A model generated the notes under the pieces. It was not told the origin of the DNA. It saw only the letters and a list, made by a program, of their open reading frames with translations, and ran no database searches. DNA of 64,000 nt from Cucumis sativus (Eukaryota; Streptophyta; Magnoliopsida; Cucurbitales; Cucurbitaceae), in the NCBI RefSeq assembly GCF_000004075.3, contig NC_026657.2, forward strand, positions 37,124,732 through 37,188,731, written 5' to 3'. A program made the position numbers and the translations under genes. This document shows, one piece after another, positions 35,668 through 48,479 of the stretch (within the stretch, counting starts at the first letter, position 1; each line of letters opens with the position of its first letter).

Positions 35668-38600
35668 TCAGGTTATACACAGTTGCCTCATTGGTGTAAG
35701 CAGCCTTGAAAACCTAAGGGGAACGTGTGCCTGGACCAGTGTTCCATTTTCTGTATATTCCTGCCAGCATAATATAACTGAAGTTACTCGAGAAAAGAGG
35801 TGACCATGCATGAACTAAGAGATCAAAATCAACCCGAAAGAGGTCATCCACCGTTGCTAATTTTTCTCACTTGCTAGAAAATATATATTCTTTGGTTTAG
35901 AGCAGTCTATAGACGTAAAATAGAAAGTCGAGATAGGTAGGAATCACATTAATTGTGCATTTCACGTATCTTTTTAGAATGTCGCTCTTTTTCCTACACT
36001 ATTTCCTTTTTGAAATAATCTAACAAAATGTTTCAACCTAATGCACACTCAAGATATTTATAATAAGTCAAGGGTATATAAGAAAACAAAATGAAAATTG
36101 AAACGGATCCTCCATTTACTTACAGCTTTCTCTACCACTCCAACCTGATGCACAGTGCTTAGGAGCTCGCCTCTATCAAACGGGATCAATGCTTCTATCC
36201 AAACCATTGAGTCCTGCCCATTCAAAACAATCATTCGTGATCTTGTGTTCAAATTTTACGTCAAAAGCAATGCCAACTGCTGCTAACAAACAACAGAGTT
36301 ATCAATAATGTGAAGTTAATACACCTTCAATTTGCTCTGAACTGCATCACAGAATTTGTCCAAACCATCACCACTAAGCGCAGATACACAAACGACATCT
36401 CCTCTTTTATCTGCTTCCAGTCTAATATGTTGAGGATCAGTAACCTTGTCAACCTGCCGTTTGACATTTTGTAGTCAGATGAGCATGGGAATGAAAAATA
36501 ATACTGGGTACATCCTAGGTTGCACCCATTTCTCTCTGTCCCTCTCTCTCTCCCCTTTTTCTTGCGGCCTACCCAATTGTTCAACAATAGTTTGTCGTGT
36601 GGCAAACTCATTCATTTTTTAAAAATATTTCTGAGTTTTTTCCGTTATGCAGATGGGTATTAGCCACGAGAATTACCAATAGGGATCCCTTACAAAAGCT
36701 ACATATTTTCTTTAAAGCTAAAAGACAAACTTCAACAGCAAATGAAAGGATAAACAAATGGAAATAAAGATAATGATAGCAACATAGCAGCAGCAAAAAC
36801 AATAAAATAAAAATATAAACAAACCCAAACCAAAGGAGCAAAAGAAAACTCAAGGAGCTCCAGACACCAACACCAAAGAGAGGTATTGAGCCCAGCTGAA
36901 GACCAAACTGTGAGACCACCAATCGTCCATCAGATAAGAGGAAGAGCAAGAATGTAATTGTGGGAGGAAGTTAGTTATGTATGGGAGTGAGGATCGGGAA
37001 TTTTATGTAATAGGGATGAGGGGACCATGTGAGGACGGAGGGATATTTTTGGGTAGGAAGGGTAGTATAAGTAGTAGAGGTTGTTATTTCCTTTTTCTTC
37101 AGCTAGGATTTAGTATCAGACTCTCACAATGAGAGGAGTTGTAGCCTTCGGGGTCCTTCTTCAGTCAATAATACTTGATTGCAAGGAGATACCTTGCACA
37201 AACCTCCCCAAGATTTCTCCTCTATAGATCCTCCTCTTTCTCTCAAGCCAAAAATTCAACGTAATGACTAAAATGGTGGAGAATAACAAAGCTACCGAGA
37301 TTGAGCAGCGAAAAACAGAAGCCCATTTGAAAATCCAATTTTGGTCAAACATATGATGATATTAAAAAAATTTCATAAAAACAAAAAACTCCAATGTGTC
37401 TTCCCACTACCAAGAAATAGTGATAAGAATGGTCCAGTGCATCAAACTATTATTTATATTTTATTTAATAATTTTGACGCAATTTTAGTATTTCTCAATA
37501 CTATCCTTTTTTATGACACGTTATGTAGGGTTTTTCTTTTGTCATTTTACAATGATCTATGTATGAGGGTACATTAGGGTTTTCATATCAATTTTGTTCA
37601 AATCTTGGGCCAAGGAAAAGCTTTGAGGTTGAAATTTGTTAAGACTCTTCAACATGAAATTCAGAAAAATCTCAACAATGGTAAAACAGAGGTGGCTCTC
37701 TACTTAATTATATTGCAATATCAACCAAAGTTCTACAAGCCAGAAATATAGTCTGAAGATGAACACAAATGGAAAGCACAAAAACAGAAAAAGAAAGCAA
37801 TAGACCAGCTCCTTCGAGAAGGCTGGAATCCTGTTCCTAGAAAGCTTACAGCAGCCTTTTACTAAAATCAAACGAAATTCATCAATCCCAAAACATTCCT
37901 TATTTATACCAACAACCTAGTGGGACCCTCAGGTATTTCCTTCCTCTCCAATGATCTCTCTCATAGTAATATTACATGGATTTCCTTTCTTGCCCCTCCT
38001 TTTATACGTTTGGAGGATTGGTGGTCTAACAAAGTCAAATCGATTTGGTTATTTTGCTCATTGTATCACTCTCTAGCTTAAGTCTCATTTTTATCTAATA
38101 AAAGAGACTTGTTTCTCTTTAAAAGAAAAATCATATTGATTTGAAGTTTTAGTGTTTGAGAATTAAAAGTCTTCGTACCAAAAGGGCTCCTAATTTCAAT
38201 TCACAAGGGTTTTCATGTCACATAGTAAAGAGATTCTAGTAAAGCAAGTCATCACAAGCCATGCCAATGACAAAAGGACAAATATCTATTGTAAGCACAG
38301 AGAAAAATATTGAACAGTTTACTTTCTTTCTTTTTCTTTTCTTAATCTTTTATGTGGTGGTTGAGGGGTGGGGTGAAAGGTTGTATTACCGTAGAAACTT
38401 TCCCTGTTACCTTGTTCCATACCATCAGCTTTGGAATTGATGAAACATCCAATTCTGAAAGAACTTTATCCACGGCCTCTATCTGTTGCTCAGCCAGCGG
38501 ATGGCTGAAATTAATAAAATATAGAATCAGAGAATAGATTAGGGTAATTAGGAACATCAATAGAATAACCAATCACCTGATGTCCACCACATGAACCAGT

Positions 38601-41600
38601 AATGACGATTCTGATATCTCCTCTAATGTTGCTCTGAATGCAGCAACCTGTAGGACTTAACCAGAAATAAAAATAAATCTATCTGGGGATTTTACCATGA
38701 ATACTGAGAAACGAAAATGAGGAAACATCTGCAAGGTAAGCTTGGGTCATGTTGAAAGTCCAAAGGGTAGTTGAGATTTACTTTGCCCTAATTTTTTATT
38801 ATTTTAATTAGGCCCATGTTGTCAATAAATATTTTTCCCTTTGTACCTTTATTGTCATAAAAAATATATATATTAGGATCGTGGTTTTTCTTCCAACCAT
38901 GTAGATTTGTGTTTGTTCTACATCTCTACTTAAAAAAAAACTAAATCAGGTTTATGGTACCAGCAGATTGAAATGATGCTATCTTGCGACTGCAAATCTC
39001 ACCAGCATAGTTGGTAACTTCTGGATGAAACCAACAGTATCCGTGAGTAGAAATTCATTCCCGTTCTTCATCTGGAGAGTGTGAAACAGGCATCTTAAGT
39101 GAACAAAATGAATTAAAAAATAGTTCTAAATTCGCAACTACTTCTTATATGTATTTTAATCCTTTTGAAAGAAAATAAAAATAAAATTATCATCATTAGT
39201 TTAAAAACGTTAAATTGCAAATTTAGTCCCTATAATTTTAGAAAGTTCGAATTTCTTTCTTATGATTTTACAAGATATTAGGGTTCTGTTCTATTGTAAG
39301 TTTCTCAATTCATAAACAATTTATCAGATTTTATTTCCCTACTTGGGGATCTTTTTTGTAGTCGGTAAAACTCAAGTAAAGAATTGATTGCTTGAGCCTT
39401 TGAATGTTCTCCCTTATTTTTTTCTTCCAATTCATTTCTCTCTATCTTCTCCCTCTCATATCTCTATTTCTATTTTCCTCCATATCACCCCCCCAACCCC
39501 CACTCTTAAAAACTAATAAATGTTTGATACTGTTATAAGGCATGAGCCGTTGTATACCGTGGTCATATGACAAACTCATTTTTAAAGATGTCGTACTTCC
39601 AGGAAGATAACAAATTGATTCAAAATAAAGGTCTGGCAGCAGATGGTTAGTTAGCAAGGAAAAGGCCCCATTATTTCATAGATCATGCAACTGTAACACA
39701 TCAATCACAATATCAGAAATAAGACTTGATATGTTCTCCGGGAAACAGATTTTGCTCAAGTTGAAAAGTAAAATCATCAATAGATTCCGAAAAGGGTCAG
39801 TGCCTAGCTTAGCTCTCAATGGTGTATTTAGTATTCCTTAATCAAAAGACCAGCAAAAGCGCAAAACAGCAGGCAGTTATCTGCTCAGTGAACTTTTGCC
39901 TCAATTCTTTACAAGAAACATATTCGAACCTTCAATTTAAAGTGCGCTCCACTGCTCCTAAATATTTGATGACTTCATAAACTAGTTAAAAATATTTCAA
40001 CCAATTTATTTTCAACTTTTTAAAAGTACAAACTCAGAATACCAAATCAGCCTATCACAATCCGCAAGCGTCATTAGACAATTTGAAAAATTAGTCTGAA
40101 GTTTGGAGTGTAAACTCCTGAGGTGCCTACTTTGCTAAGGCATCAGCAACGCCATTAGGCAAATGTGCGATTTGCTTGAAGCATAGACCATTCACATAAG
40201 ATCCTGATCAAAAGACCTCACTTGTTAAGGACTTGATGGATGTAAGATTTTCATCCTCTTCTTTAGTAACCTGTTTACAGAGTGCACTCACATAGCTACC
40301 ACAGTACTATTCAACAGATTTACCCCCCAACTATATTGCTCTAAGGTTAATAGTGACTCATGAGTATAATAGCGCTGCAAGATTAAAGGAAGTTGAAATT
40401 ACCTGAACCCTCCTTGTAGTTGGATCAAGGGTTGCAAACAACCGATCCTCTGCAAGGACTTCAGCTCCAGTCAAGTGATTCAAGAGTGTACTCTTTCCAG
40501 CATTTGTATATCCAACCTATAACATCAACCGCGGCCTCTAAAATGTTGGCAAGAGCTACCCTCACACATAAGTAGAAAGTAAAGGAAGTTCATGCCCATG
40601 TAAATTTGCTTACCAAAGAAACTACTGGGACAGGTACTGAAAAGCGTCGGCTTCTGTACTGTTTCCGATGCACCCTGACAGACTCTAATTCCTTACGGAG
40701 AACACCAATCTGCAGTGGATGAGTATTGACACTCAATCTTAGTTTCAAAAACTAAGCCAAAAATAATAACCTTTTGAACTTAGTGTATCATACATAACCA
40801 GAATATCCTTATTATGTTAAAGTTGGCTGGAACATATTTGGTGAAAGTTTAAGAAAACTTTCATACATAGTTTACAGATTATAAATGGAAAGCTTTAAAT
40901 ACTTAAAATACAAAAATTCAATAAAAGAAGATTGCTTACTTGTGTTCGTAAGATACGCTTATCCACTTCAATTTGTTTCTCACCCATACCTTTCACCTGC
41001 CCTCCTGCCTGACGCTCAAGGTGAGTCCACATCTTTGTAAGTCGAGGTAACTGGTACTCCATTTGCGCCAATGCCACCTAAAGAGAAAGTTTACTTAATT
41101 TAACAAACATTACTGTGTATAAACTAAATCCATCAAAAAATAAGAATGTTAAGAACGTTGTCGCCCCCCTCCCCCCACATGTCCCTGAAGAAAGAAAAAA
41201 AAAGATAACAAAGGCCCATTTGATAACCATTTGGTTTTTTAAAATTAAGTTTATAAACACAGTACTCCAACCTAAAAGTTCCTTTTTTGTGATTCACTTT
41301 CTAATGATGTTTTCAAAAAGCAAAACAAAGTTTTTGGGGAATTTTTTTTTTGAAAACATAATTTTGTTTTGAAATTTGACTAAGCATTTGAATCTTTCTT
41401 TTTAAAAAAAGGTGAAAAACATGGTAAAGAAATTGGGAGAAAATAAACATGTGTTTCGAAAATACAAAACTTAAAACAAAATCAATAGGGCCCTAAATAA
41501 GATTCATTCAAGTGAATGAACATTTTGCCTGTAGAGATGCCTCATGCGTTGCTGCTCTCTGATTGAAGATATCCAAGATTAAGGCAGTACGATCACAAAC

Positions 41601-44600
41601 TCTTACATCTCCACCAAATGATTTTTCCAAGTTTCTTAGTTGCCTAAGGAAAGAGAGAGACTATGAGTTCTATGTCATGGGAAAACAACTTAGTTCTCTT
41701 AAACAAGAAGATACATATAGAACAGAAAACAGTGCCAATCCCCTGTGCAATTTGCAAAATATCAACTCTAATCACAACACAAGCAAGAAATGAACGGAAA
41801 ATTAAACTATTAAGGAAGCTTTTTGGCAAAGAAGTTTTGATAAAATAATATTAGTGCCAATGATGCACTGTTCCTCACTTATGAGAAATGATAACATGCA
41901 TTAAAAGAATCATAAAAAAATAATGAATAAGAAGAACAAACTCACCCAGCTGAAAGCTCATCGTCAAATATCACAGTCTCTATTCCTAATGCATGAATTG
42001 CACTCTTGATTTCTGCAACTTTGCCCGATCCTATGTAAGTCCTTGGATTTGGAGAAGCTAGCCTGCATATCATTAGATTAGAGAGAAAAATATCTAAATA
42101 TGTAAGAAACGTGGAAAACTAATCGCTGGAGGAATTTCAAAACATATTTCCATTGGACAATGAGAAAAGACAGACTACAATCTCTACAACGAGGGAACAA
42201 TTTTCAGTAGGAGAGATAAATAATGAAAAATTCTTAGGGTGAGAATAAACAATTTAGCATTACACTTGTGGATCGGATTCTTAAAAACAAACATTTAAGC
42301 CCCTGTTTTGTCCCACTTCATTATATAAAATTTTGTTATTGAGAACTAAGCTTGTATTCCCATCACAAATTTATTTGTTTCTATTCCTACCCTTCCAAAA
42401 ATATTTTTGAATTGATAACCAAATTTTAAAGGCATAAAATTTTCAGAACTTATCAAAATTCAAAATTGGCTAGATTTTTTTTTCCATTTCAAAAAGAAAG
42501 TTTCTCGGAAGTATATACATCACAAAGACAAAGAAAGAATGCCCTGAAGTAATAACTACTGATACAAACCAACAAAACATTGAATTATTCATTAGACTTT
42601 ATCTAATAATTTTGATTTAATTTTAGTATTTTCCAGTTTATCCTCGTTATGACATTTTAAGTAGGGGCAATGTTGTCTTTTTATGTATTAGGGTTTTTAT
42701 TAGGAGGCTATTGACACCTTCCTAATAGGTTGTTTTAAGGAGTTTTGACAACGAATCAAATTTAGTCTTTGTGCTTGTTTTCATGATTAGCAATAAAGCT
42801 TTTTGAATTTTGTAAGAACATTCAAGTGGGATTGGTCATCCTATTTGTGGAGTGTTCGAATCTTTGGGCAAAGAACTTGTGTTTTTGTTTCAAGATATTG
42901 ATCTTAAGACAATCCGTGTCTGACCCAATCCTTAGGGTTGAAATCATATTGATTTGGAGGTGTTAGTGAGCAAGAATTAGGGGTTATCATTCCAAAAGAG
43001 TTTTTAATTCCAATTCGCTAGGGATTTCATATCAACTACCCTGAAGTATGCTGAAAAGAGCATGAAACAGAAACATAAAGTAATCAAAACTATTAGGAAG
43101 TTCAGAAAAAGGCTAATATGCCACATCAAAGTCATTTGACATTCTTGCACATTTCTTTTTAAATGTACGTGAATGTTTGGGCCCACTTACGTACATTTCA
43201 ACAAATCTCATAAAACAACTGCCTATCCCTACAATATTTAGGTGTTACGGAACCTCATAGGATCTAAAATCCTAGGTAGGTGGCCACCATAAATTGCATT
43301 CTTCCACATTAAAAAAGCACTAAATAGAGATACAATTTTATATAAACATCAACCACCATTTGAATATATTAGTATCACTTTCACTATCAAGAAATGCATA
43401 TTGCAGGAAATTTCTTGAAAACGTTGAAATAGGTTTCCAATAGTAAACTTAGTTCTTTTTTTCTTTTTTTGGATTGATTCCAAAAGTAAACATAGTAAAT
43501 AATCTGATCATAAATATGCTAAGCCAGATCCTCTAATGTTCAACACCTGGTTTGATTAGAGAATATTCTTTTTTATTGTTATTCTTACTGCACAAGCACA
43601 GATGATTTCATTGAGAACAGAATAAGAGCCTAAGGGCCAGGCTGATTAGAGACTTCAAACAGCGCTTATGAATTAACAGAATAAAGTCAGAAAATGGAGG
43701 GGAAAAGAAAATATGACGATTCCATTCCAACTATGACCCAAAATCAATGAAAGGTTCCAACGGAAGGAATGTATTTATCTGCAGAAAGGAACGGAAGTAT
43801 CACAGAACTCACTTTTGATATGTTGAACCGACGACCTTTAGTCCAGCTGTGTCAGCTAACTGTGCCAGTTCTTTCAGAGATTCATCGATGCTGAAAAGTT
43901 GGGCAACATCTCCTTTCCGCTCTACACCGACGAGATAGGCTTTTTCTTCAAAAACCTGAATTAATGAATAAGTCAAATTCCTCATTTCAATTTCTTTAAA
44001 TACCATAGACGGATAGGACCCATTAATCCATGTTTTTAATTAAAAGAAAGTCACAAATGTTGATTGCAATCAACTGTTGAAGAATGAATGACGAAATCTC
44101 TTCCCCAAAATATTTCAACAGAACCTTTCATCAGACATGTTTTGATCACATATCCTAACTCTGACTGTATCATACTGCATCCTTTATGTCACTCAGAACT
44201 AAAATATATGTTATCCAACCTAATGGAATGCGCTCTTTCCTTCTGAAAGTACGTATTTTCTGAAATCAAAAGAACCCAGTCCAAAAATTTTAGGCAACCA
44301 CCTAATTTGCATAACCCCCAATTGATGATTAACACCCTCTCTTTTGTCTCTGCGTCCTTACATCTGATATCTTCTTTTGCGGTTGTCGTTGTTCATCACG
44401 CCCAATGAAATTAGTAAATGTTCCACTCCACTCAAATATAGAATAATTCATAAATTCTACCTCTTATAGTTTAGCTAAATCATCCATCCTTCTAAAGTAT
44501 GAAGCATCCTAACCCACATTCTAATATCTAAATCATGTGTGCCAAATGGATAAAAGAAACACATCAAAATAAGGGCGGCATCCATCTTCGTAATTGCTTC

Positions 44601-45036
44601 TACATTTCGAAGAGAGTAGTATTTAAAGGGAGGAAAAGGAAGGGTTCAAGAAACATACCTCCCTTCCATTTCGCAGCTTAAACCTACCCTCAATGCTATC
44701 TCCATCTTCTTGAGTCTTCTTTTTAACCCTACTCGGTAACTGCGATTTAGGCTCTGGTTCAGTGCTCGAGACGCCACGAATAGGCTCATCAACATCTCCG
44801 GTTCCTCCTACTTCCTGAATAGGCTTGATAAAAGAACCATGGAAAGGGAGATTATCAGAGGATACGACGGCAGGTTCTTGTTGGAAAGCACTTGCAAGGG
44901 TACAGATGGAATTCCTGGTATCTTTTCTTGAGATGAAGGGGAAGAATACGCGATTGTTGTTGGAAGAAGTGCATGGAGAACAGGGTTCCCGGATTGAAGG
45001 GCGAGGGAAAAAACCGGCGAGAGAGGCGCTCGTCAT
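35668..45036 (-). CDS. HflX-type GTPase, plastid-targeted (13 exons)
   Basis: This is a ribosome-associated translational GTPase of the Obg-HflX class. Exons in transcript order: 44659-45036, 43813-43955, 41946-42062, 41529-41643, 40940-41077, 40614-40709, 40403-40516, 39003-39071, 38577-38647, 38411-38504, 36325-36453, 36124-36213, 35668-35760. They total 1647 bp and 548 aa, with all phases consistent. The first ~60 residues are Ser/Arg/Phe-rich and look like a transit peptide. The HflX N-terminal domain includes [15 protein letters not shown] and the helical [15 protein letters not shown]. GTPase motifs: G1 GYTNAGKS at about 331-338, G3 DTVGF at 378-382, G4 NKVD at 444-447, G5 SAL at 469-471. 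Intron 4 starts with GC (CAG/GCAAAA) instead of GT. Two introns carry related repeats. No stop or frameshift is present. Confidence 0.95.
36640..37350 (+). mobile_element. LTR-retrotransposon fragment in HFLX intron 10
   Basis: A GC-richer segment resembles an LTR and leader. It contains TAGTATCAGACTCTCACAATG near 37112, similar to the TGGTATCAGAGC primer-site region. It is followed at 37264 by a gag-like start ([20 protein letters not shown]) that stops soon after. No polymerase is present. Assignment is by general appearance. Confidence 0.4.
37395..38225 (+). repeat. Dispersed repeat, copy 1 (HFLX intron 10)
   Basis: The left end (ATTTAATAATTTTGAC, TTTTAGTATTT, TATGACA, GTAGGG) matches 42590-42680. 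The right end (ATCATATTGATTTG, AGAATTA, TTTTCATGTCA) matches 42945-43040 in the same order. This copy is about 350 bases longer in the middle. It is probably a non-autonomous element. Confidence 0.6.
42570..43045 (+). repeat. Dispersed repeat, copy 2 (HFLX intron 2)
   Basis: Shares both ends with 37395-38225 in the same orientation, with moderate divergence and no coding capacity. Two insertions of one family in introns of the same gene are recorded here. Confidence 0.6.
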
Positions 45037-45086
45037 CGGTAGGATGAGCTACCGAGCTTCTGGAAATATTGAAAAACGTTTGTGAC

Positions 45087-45585
45087 CGTATTTAAAAGAA
45101 CGGGGAAATTATAATCTTAATTCGGAAAGCGAATGGACAAAATATTTATTATACAAATAAAGTCTAATGAATTTTGGTTGGTGTTTTTTTTCAATTAAGG
45201 GTAAATAATTGGTTAATTTCAGTAAAGGTATTTATAGCCGATAACAAAAAAAACAATGAAGTCATTAATAAATTTTAGATTTGTGTTCGATAGGAACATT
45301 CATTACCTCTCTTTCTTCTTGTTTTCAATTTATTCATCATCTCTGTTAGATTTTCTTTCTTATTTTTCTATTTTTTACTTCTAGAATATCAAGATCATTC
45401 AGATATCATTTTGATATATTCTAAACAATCGCTCACCTATTCAACTTGTACGTAGTTCATTAATCGTTATTAATAAAGTGTTATTATTATAATTTTAATA
45501 AATGTTATTGATTATATTATTAGTTTTGTCTTGATAACCTAAATCTAATAAATTAACATCATAAGTTGTTTGGTGAGTTTTGGAC
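45087..45585. other. HFLX upstream region
   Basis: AT-rich 5' flank. No clear TATA or G-box was identified. Confidence 0.35.
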
Positions 45586-45589
45586 AGTA

Positions 45590-46035
45590 TGTAAAGGCAT
45601 ATAGAGATCAATGTTCGAGATCAGCTTAAAATGGTCTATAGTATAGAGATAAGGTCGAGTACCTTGTCCTAGTAACACTATGGATACAACTCACTTTGTA
45701 TTTGATACAAATGCAATGATCCAACATGTTCATGTAGGTGACATGCGAGTGAGGGTATCATATGCAATGAGTTTGCATAAGATCGGACCACAAAATAGTA
45801 ACCACTAGATGTAATTTCGTTAACTAGTTAGGTTTCTATTTCATTAGGATGACCTAGGTAACTTAGTCTTAATCCTAAGTGTATTATGAACTTCTATTTG
45901 TGAATAATTATCATTTGATCTGTATGGGTGAGAGTGACCAGATTATGGGTGGTGTCCCCAATTCGGTGATTTTTAGATTCAGAGATGTCAACGGGAGTAA
46001 ATTACTCTATTATGTAATTCTCTAATCTATAATTT
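45590..46035 (+). repeat. LTR-like retroelement segment
   Basis: A non-coding segment with dispersed-repeat texture (ACTAGTTAGGTTTCTATTTC, GATGACCTAGGTAACTTAGT, GAGTGACCAGATTATGGGT). From memory it resembles recurrent cucurbit LTR-element sequences. It precedes the gypsy integrase remnant. Confidence 0.4.
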
Positions 46036-46204
46036 GTTTAAGCATGCTTAACCTTAGTTTAAATTATAAGAAAATTTGTTTATGTAATTGTTTGCCAATG
46101 TGTGGTATTTTAAGTTCCCAATTAAATTGAAAAGATCTCTGCAAAATCTTTCGTTGTCAAGGGCTTTAATCCTTTCATAAGGATCCCTCTACCCAAGTTG
46201 TTAT

Positions 46205-47170
46205 TGCTTTAGCCAAAGCCGATAAAACAGGACAATTTTTGGTTGAAGAAACTTATTATTGACGAGAAGAAACCGATTGTATGTTATGAGGACAAGTGAT
46301 CTAAGGAAAAAGTTATTGCACGAGTGTTATGACACACTATGGGCAGGCCACCCTGAGTGGCAAAGGATGTATACGCTATTGAAGAAAGGCTACTTCTAGC
46401 CTAATATACGAGACAAAGTCATGCGGTACACAAAGACATGCCTTATCTGCCAACAAGATAAGGTCGAGAAAGTGAAAGTTTATGAGCTTCTTGAACCCTT
46501 GCCTGTTTCAACGAGACCATGGGATAATGTTTCCATGGATTTCATTACGCATCTTCTGAAGGTGGGCAACATTGAGGCCATCTTGGTTATCATCACTCAG
46601 ATCTCAAAATATGTCACTTTCATTCCCACTACTAAACTATTTTCTGCTGAGTTAACTGCACAGTTATTCTTTAAGCATGTCGTGAAGTTATGGGAAGTCC
46701 CAACAAGCATTGTGAGCGATCGGGATAATAGATTCATTGGTACCTTCTAAATTGAGTTATTTACTTTCTTGGGGATAAGCTTGAACATATTCTCAAGCTA
46801 CCACCCTCAGATTGATGGCCAAATTGAACGATTCAATTGTATGCTCAAGAAATATCTATGCCATTTTGTTGATGCGAGATAAAATAATTGGGTCCAGTTA
46901 TTGGATGTGACTCAATTTTGCTTTAACGCTCAAACCGGGTTGTCAACGAAGAAGAGTCCCTTTGAGATTGTAAGTGGAAGACAACCCTTACTGCCTCATA
47001 TTGTTGACCATCCTTATGCAGGAAAAAATTCACAAGCACACAACTTTATGAAAGAATGAAAACAAACTACAGATATCACTCAAGCTTATTTAGAGAAAGC
47101 CTCTAAGCGTATGAGAAAGTGGGCTGATAAGAAGCAACATCCTCTCAAGTTTTGTGCAAGAGATCCTCAA
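46205..47170 (+). mobile_element. Ty3/gypsy integrase remnant
   Basis: The integrase zinc-binding region is read from about 46300 (KLLHECYDTLWAGHPEWQR, then a stop where Trp is expected), then TCLICQQDKVEK. The catalytic core follows: PWDNVSMDFI holds the first Asp and PTSIVSDRDNRFIGTF the second. After a stop near 46748 comes SYHPQIDGQIERFN, with the third acidic residue in the E of QIERFN. The end reads CFNAQTGLSTKKSPFEIV and KWADKKQHPLKF. At least four stops make it inactive. Protease, reverse transcriptase and RNase H are absent. Confidence 0.85.
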
Positions 47171-47589
47171 ACCACCTTATCTGTATGTTTTATAATTTGT
47201 TTAGTCTTTTGCTTTTCTTTTGTTGTCACTGAACTAGAGTGTGGTGTTTCGGCATTTTCATATGCAAGTATATCAAAGCTAAAAATGTTTAAAATGTACT
47301 TTAAAGGAGACATAGTAGTTGAATCCCCGACCAAGCCTTATTGTACTATTTGCAGTCTAAGCTTTCTTTGCAATTGACAGTCTTAAGTGCGTTCTTTAAC
47401 GATGTTTTCAATGCTTTTCTTTCTCTCCTACATTTTATAATAAAACCAATTTCTCTCAAAACATGAAGGGAGACTACATTGTACCGTGAGTTTGTCTGCG
47501 ACTTTTGAATTTCATACGGTTGACTTGTTCATTGAGTTAGAACAAGTTCACACAATTGTCAGTCTCGTGTTTGAAAAGTTGTGATTGTG

Positions 47590-48475
47590 ACACCGTGGAG
47601 CACCAAAGCTCCACGACGCTGCAAGGCAAAAGCCAAATGGCTTTTTTTACACTTCTAGACGTCTCGGCTTGCTTCGGTATGTAGATACACTTCGCCTTGT
47701 GTCTCACGTAAGGTACGATATCTCTCCTAGTTAGTGTGCCAAATGAACTCGCGTATTGATCAGAACAACAAGTGATTAAATCGCATGGTTAAACACAAAC
47801 TGAAAAACAGAAAACAGGTTAGGAAAATAGTTGAGTCACGGATCATGCTCTCTTTAAGGCGTTTCACAGCTCTGCTCTTTTTGTGCAAATAGTTTGATCG
47901 CCTCGTCGACCCCAGGATGAAACAGTCTCGTTCTTTAGTTAGCTTTGCATCCAGACTAATTGGAATTCACAACACTCAAGAAGACATTGTATTGCTCGGT
48001 ATCATAAAGAGAACTTTGGGAGAGTGTAAAGTCTTTTTTTGTTTTTTAGGTGAATAATGGAACTGTATATATAGAAATGGGGAGGCAACCAACAGTAACA
48101 AAACGTAGGAGGCCATCAACGGTCACAATGTTAACGACCAATTACTTTAGAAAATAAAAACGATTTTACCAATTAATTATATAACCGTTTTGGTTTTGAA
48201 AAGTCAAAGAAAACCGTTTATAATAAAGAAAATGTATGTATTATTATTTTATTTCTCCTTTCCCCTCCTCTCCACGCCCGATGAACGCGCGACGCATCCA
48301 TGTGCAGATATGGGCATATCTACATTTGTCTATCTCCTCCCTCCTCTCAAAACTTGGGTACCCGTAGGCCCAAACCCATGAATGGATCTATGAGTATACG
48401 AGGAGACTTCCACATTGCTACCGAAACAATGTAGGAATGCAAGTTTTGAATAAAATAATAATAAATATTTTCTTC
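47590..48475 (-). mobile_element. LTR in minus orientation
   Basis: Read on the minus strand, this has an LTR layout. A promoter-like CTATATATACAG lies near 48067-48078, followed by a transcribed-like region with GTGAAACGCCTTAAAGAGAG. Related pieces occur at 32495-32830 and 50590-50770 in the opposite orientation. It does not match the orientation of the integrase remnant beside it, so it is a separate insertion, perhaps a solo LTR. Exact ends are undetermined. Confidence 0.5.
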
Positions 48476-48479
48476 ATTA

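Noticed and set aside
47111..47377. 88-codon plus-strand frame after the integrase
   Set aside because: Only its first residues (KWADKKQHPLKF) belong to the gypsy remnant; the rest is non-conserved read-through.
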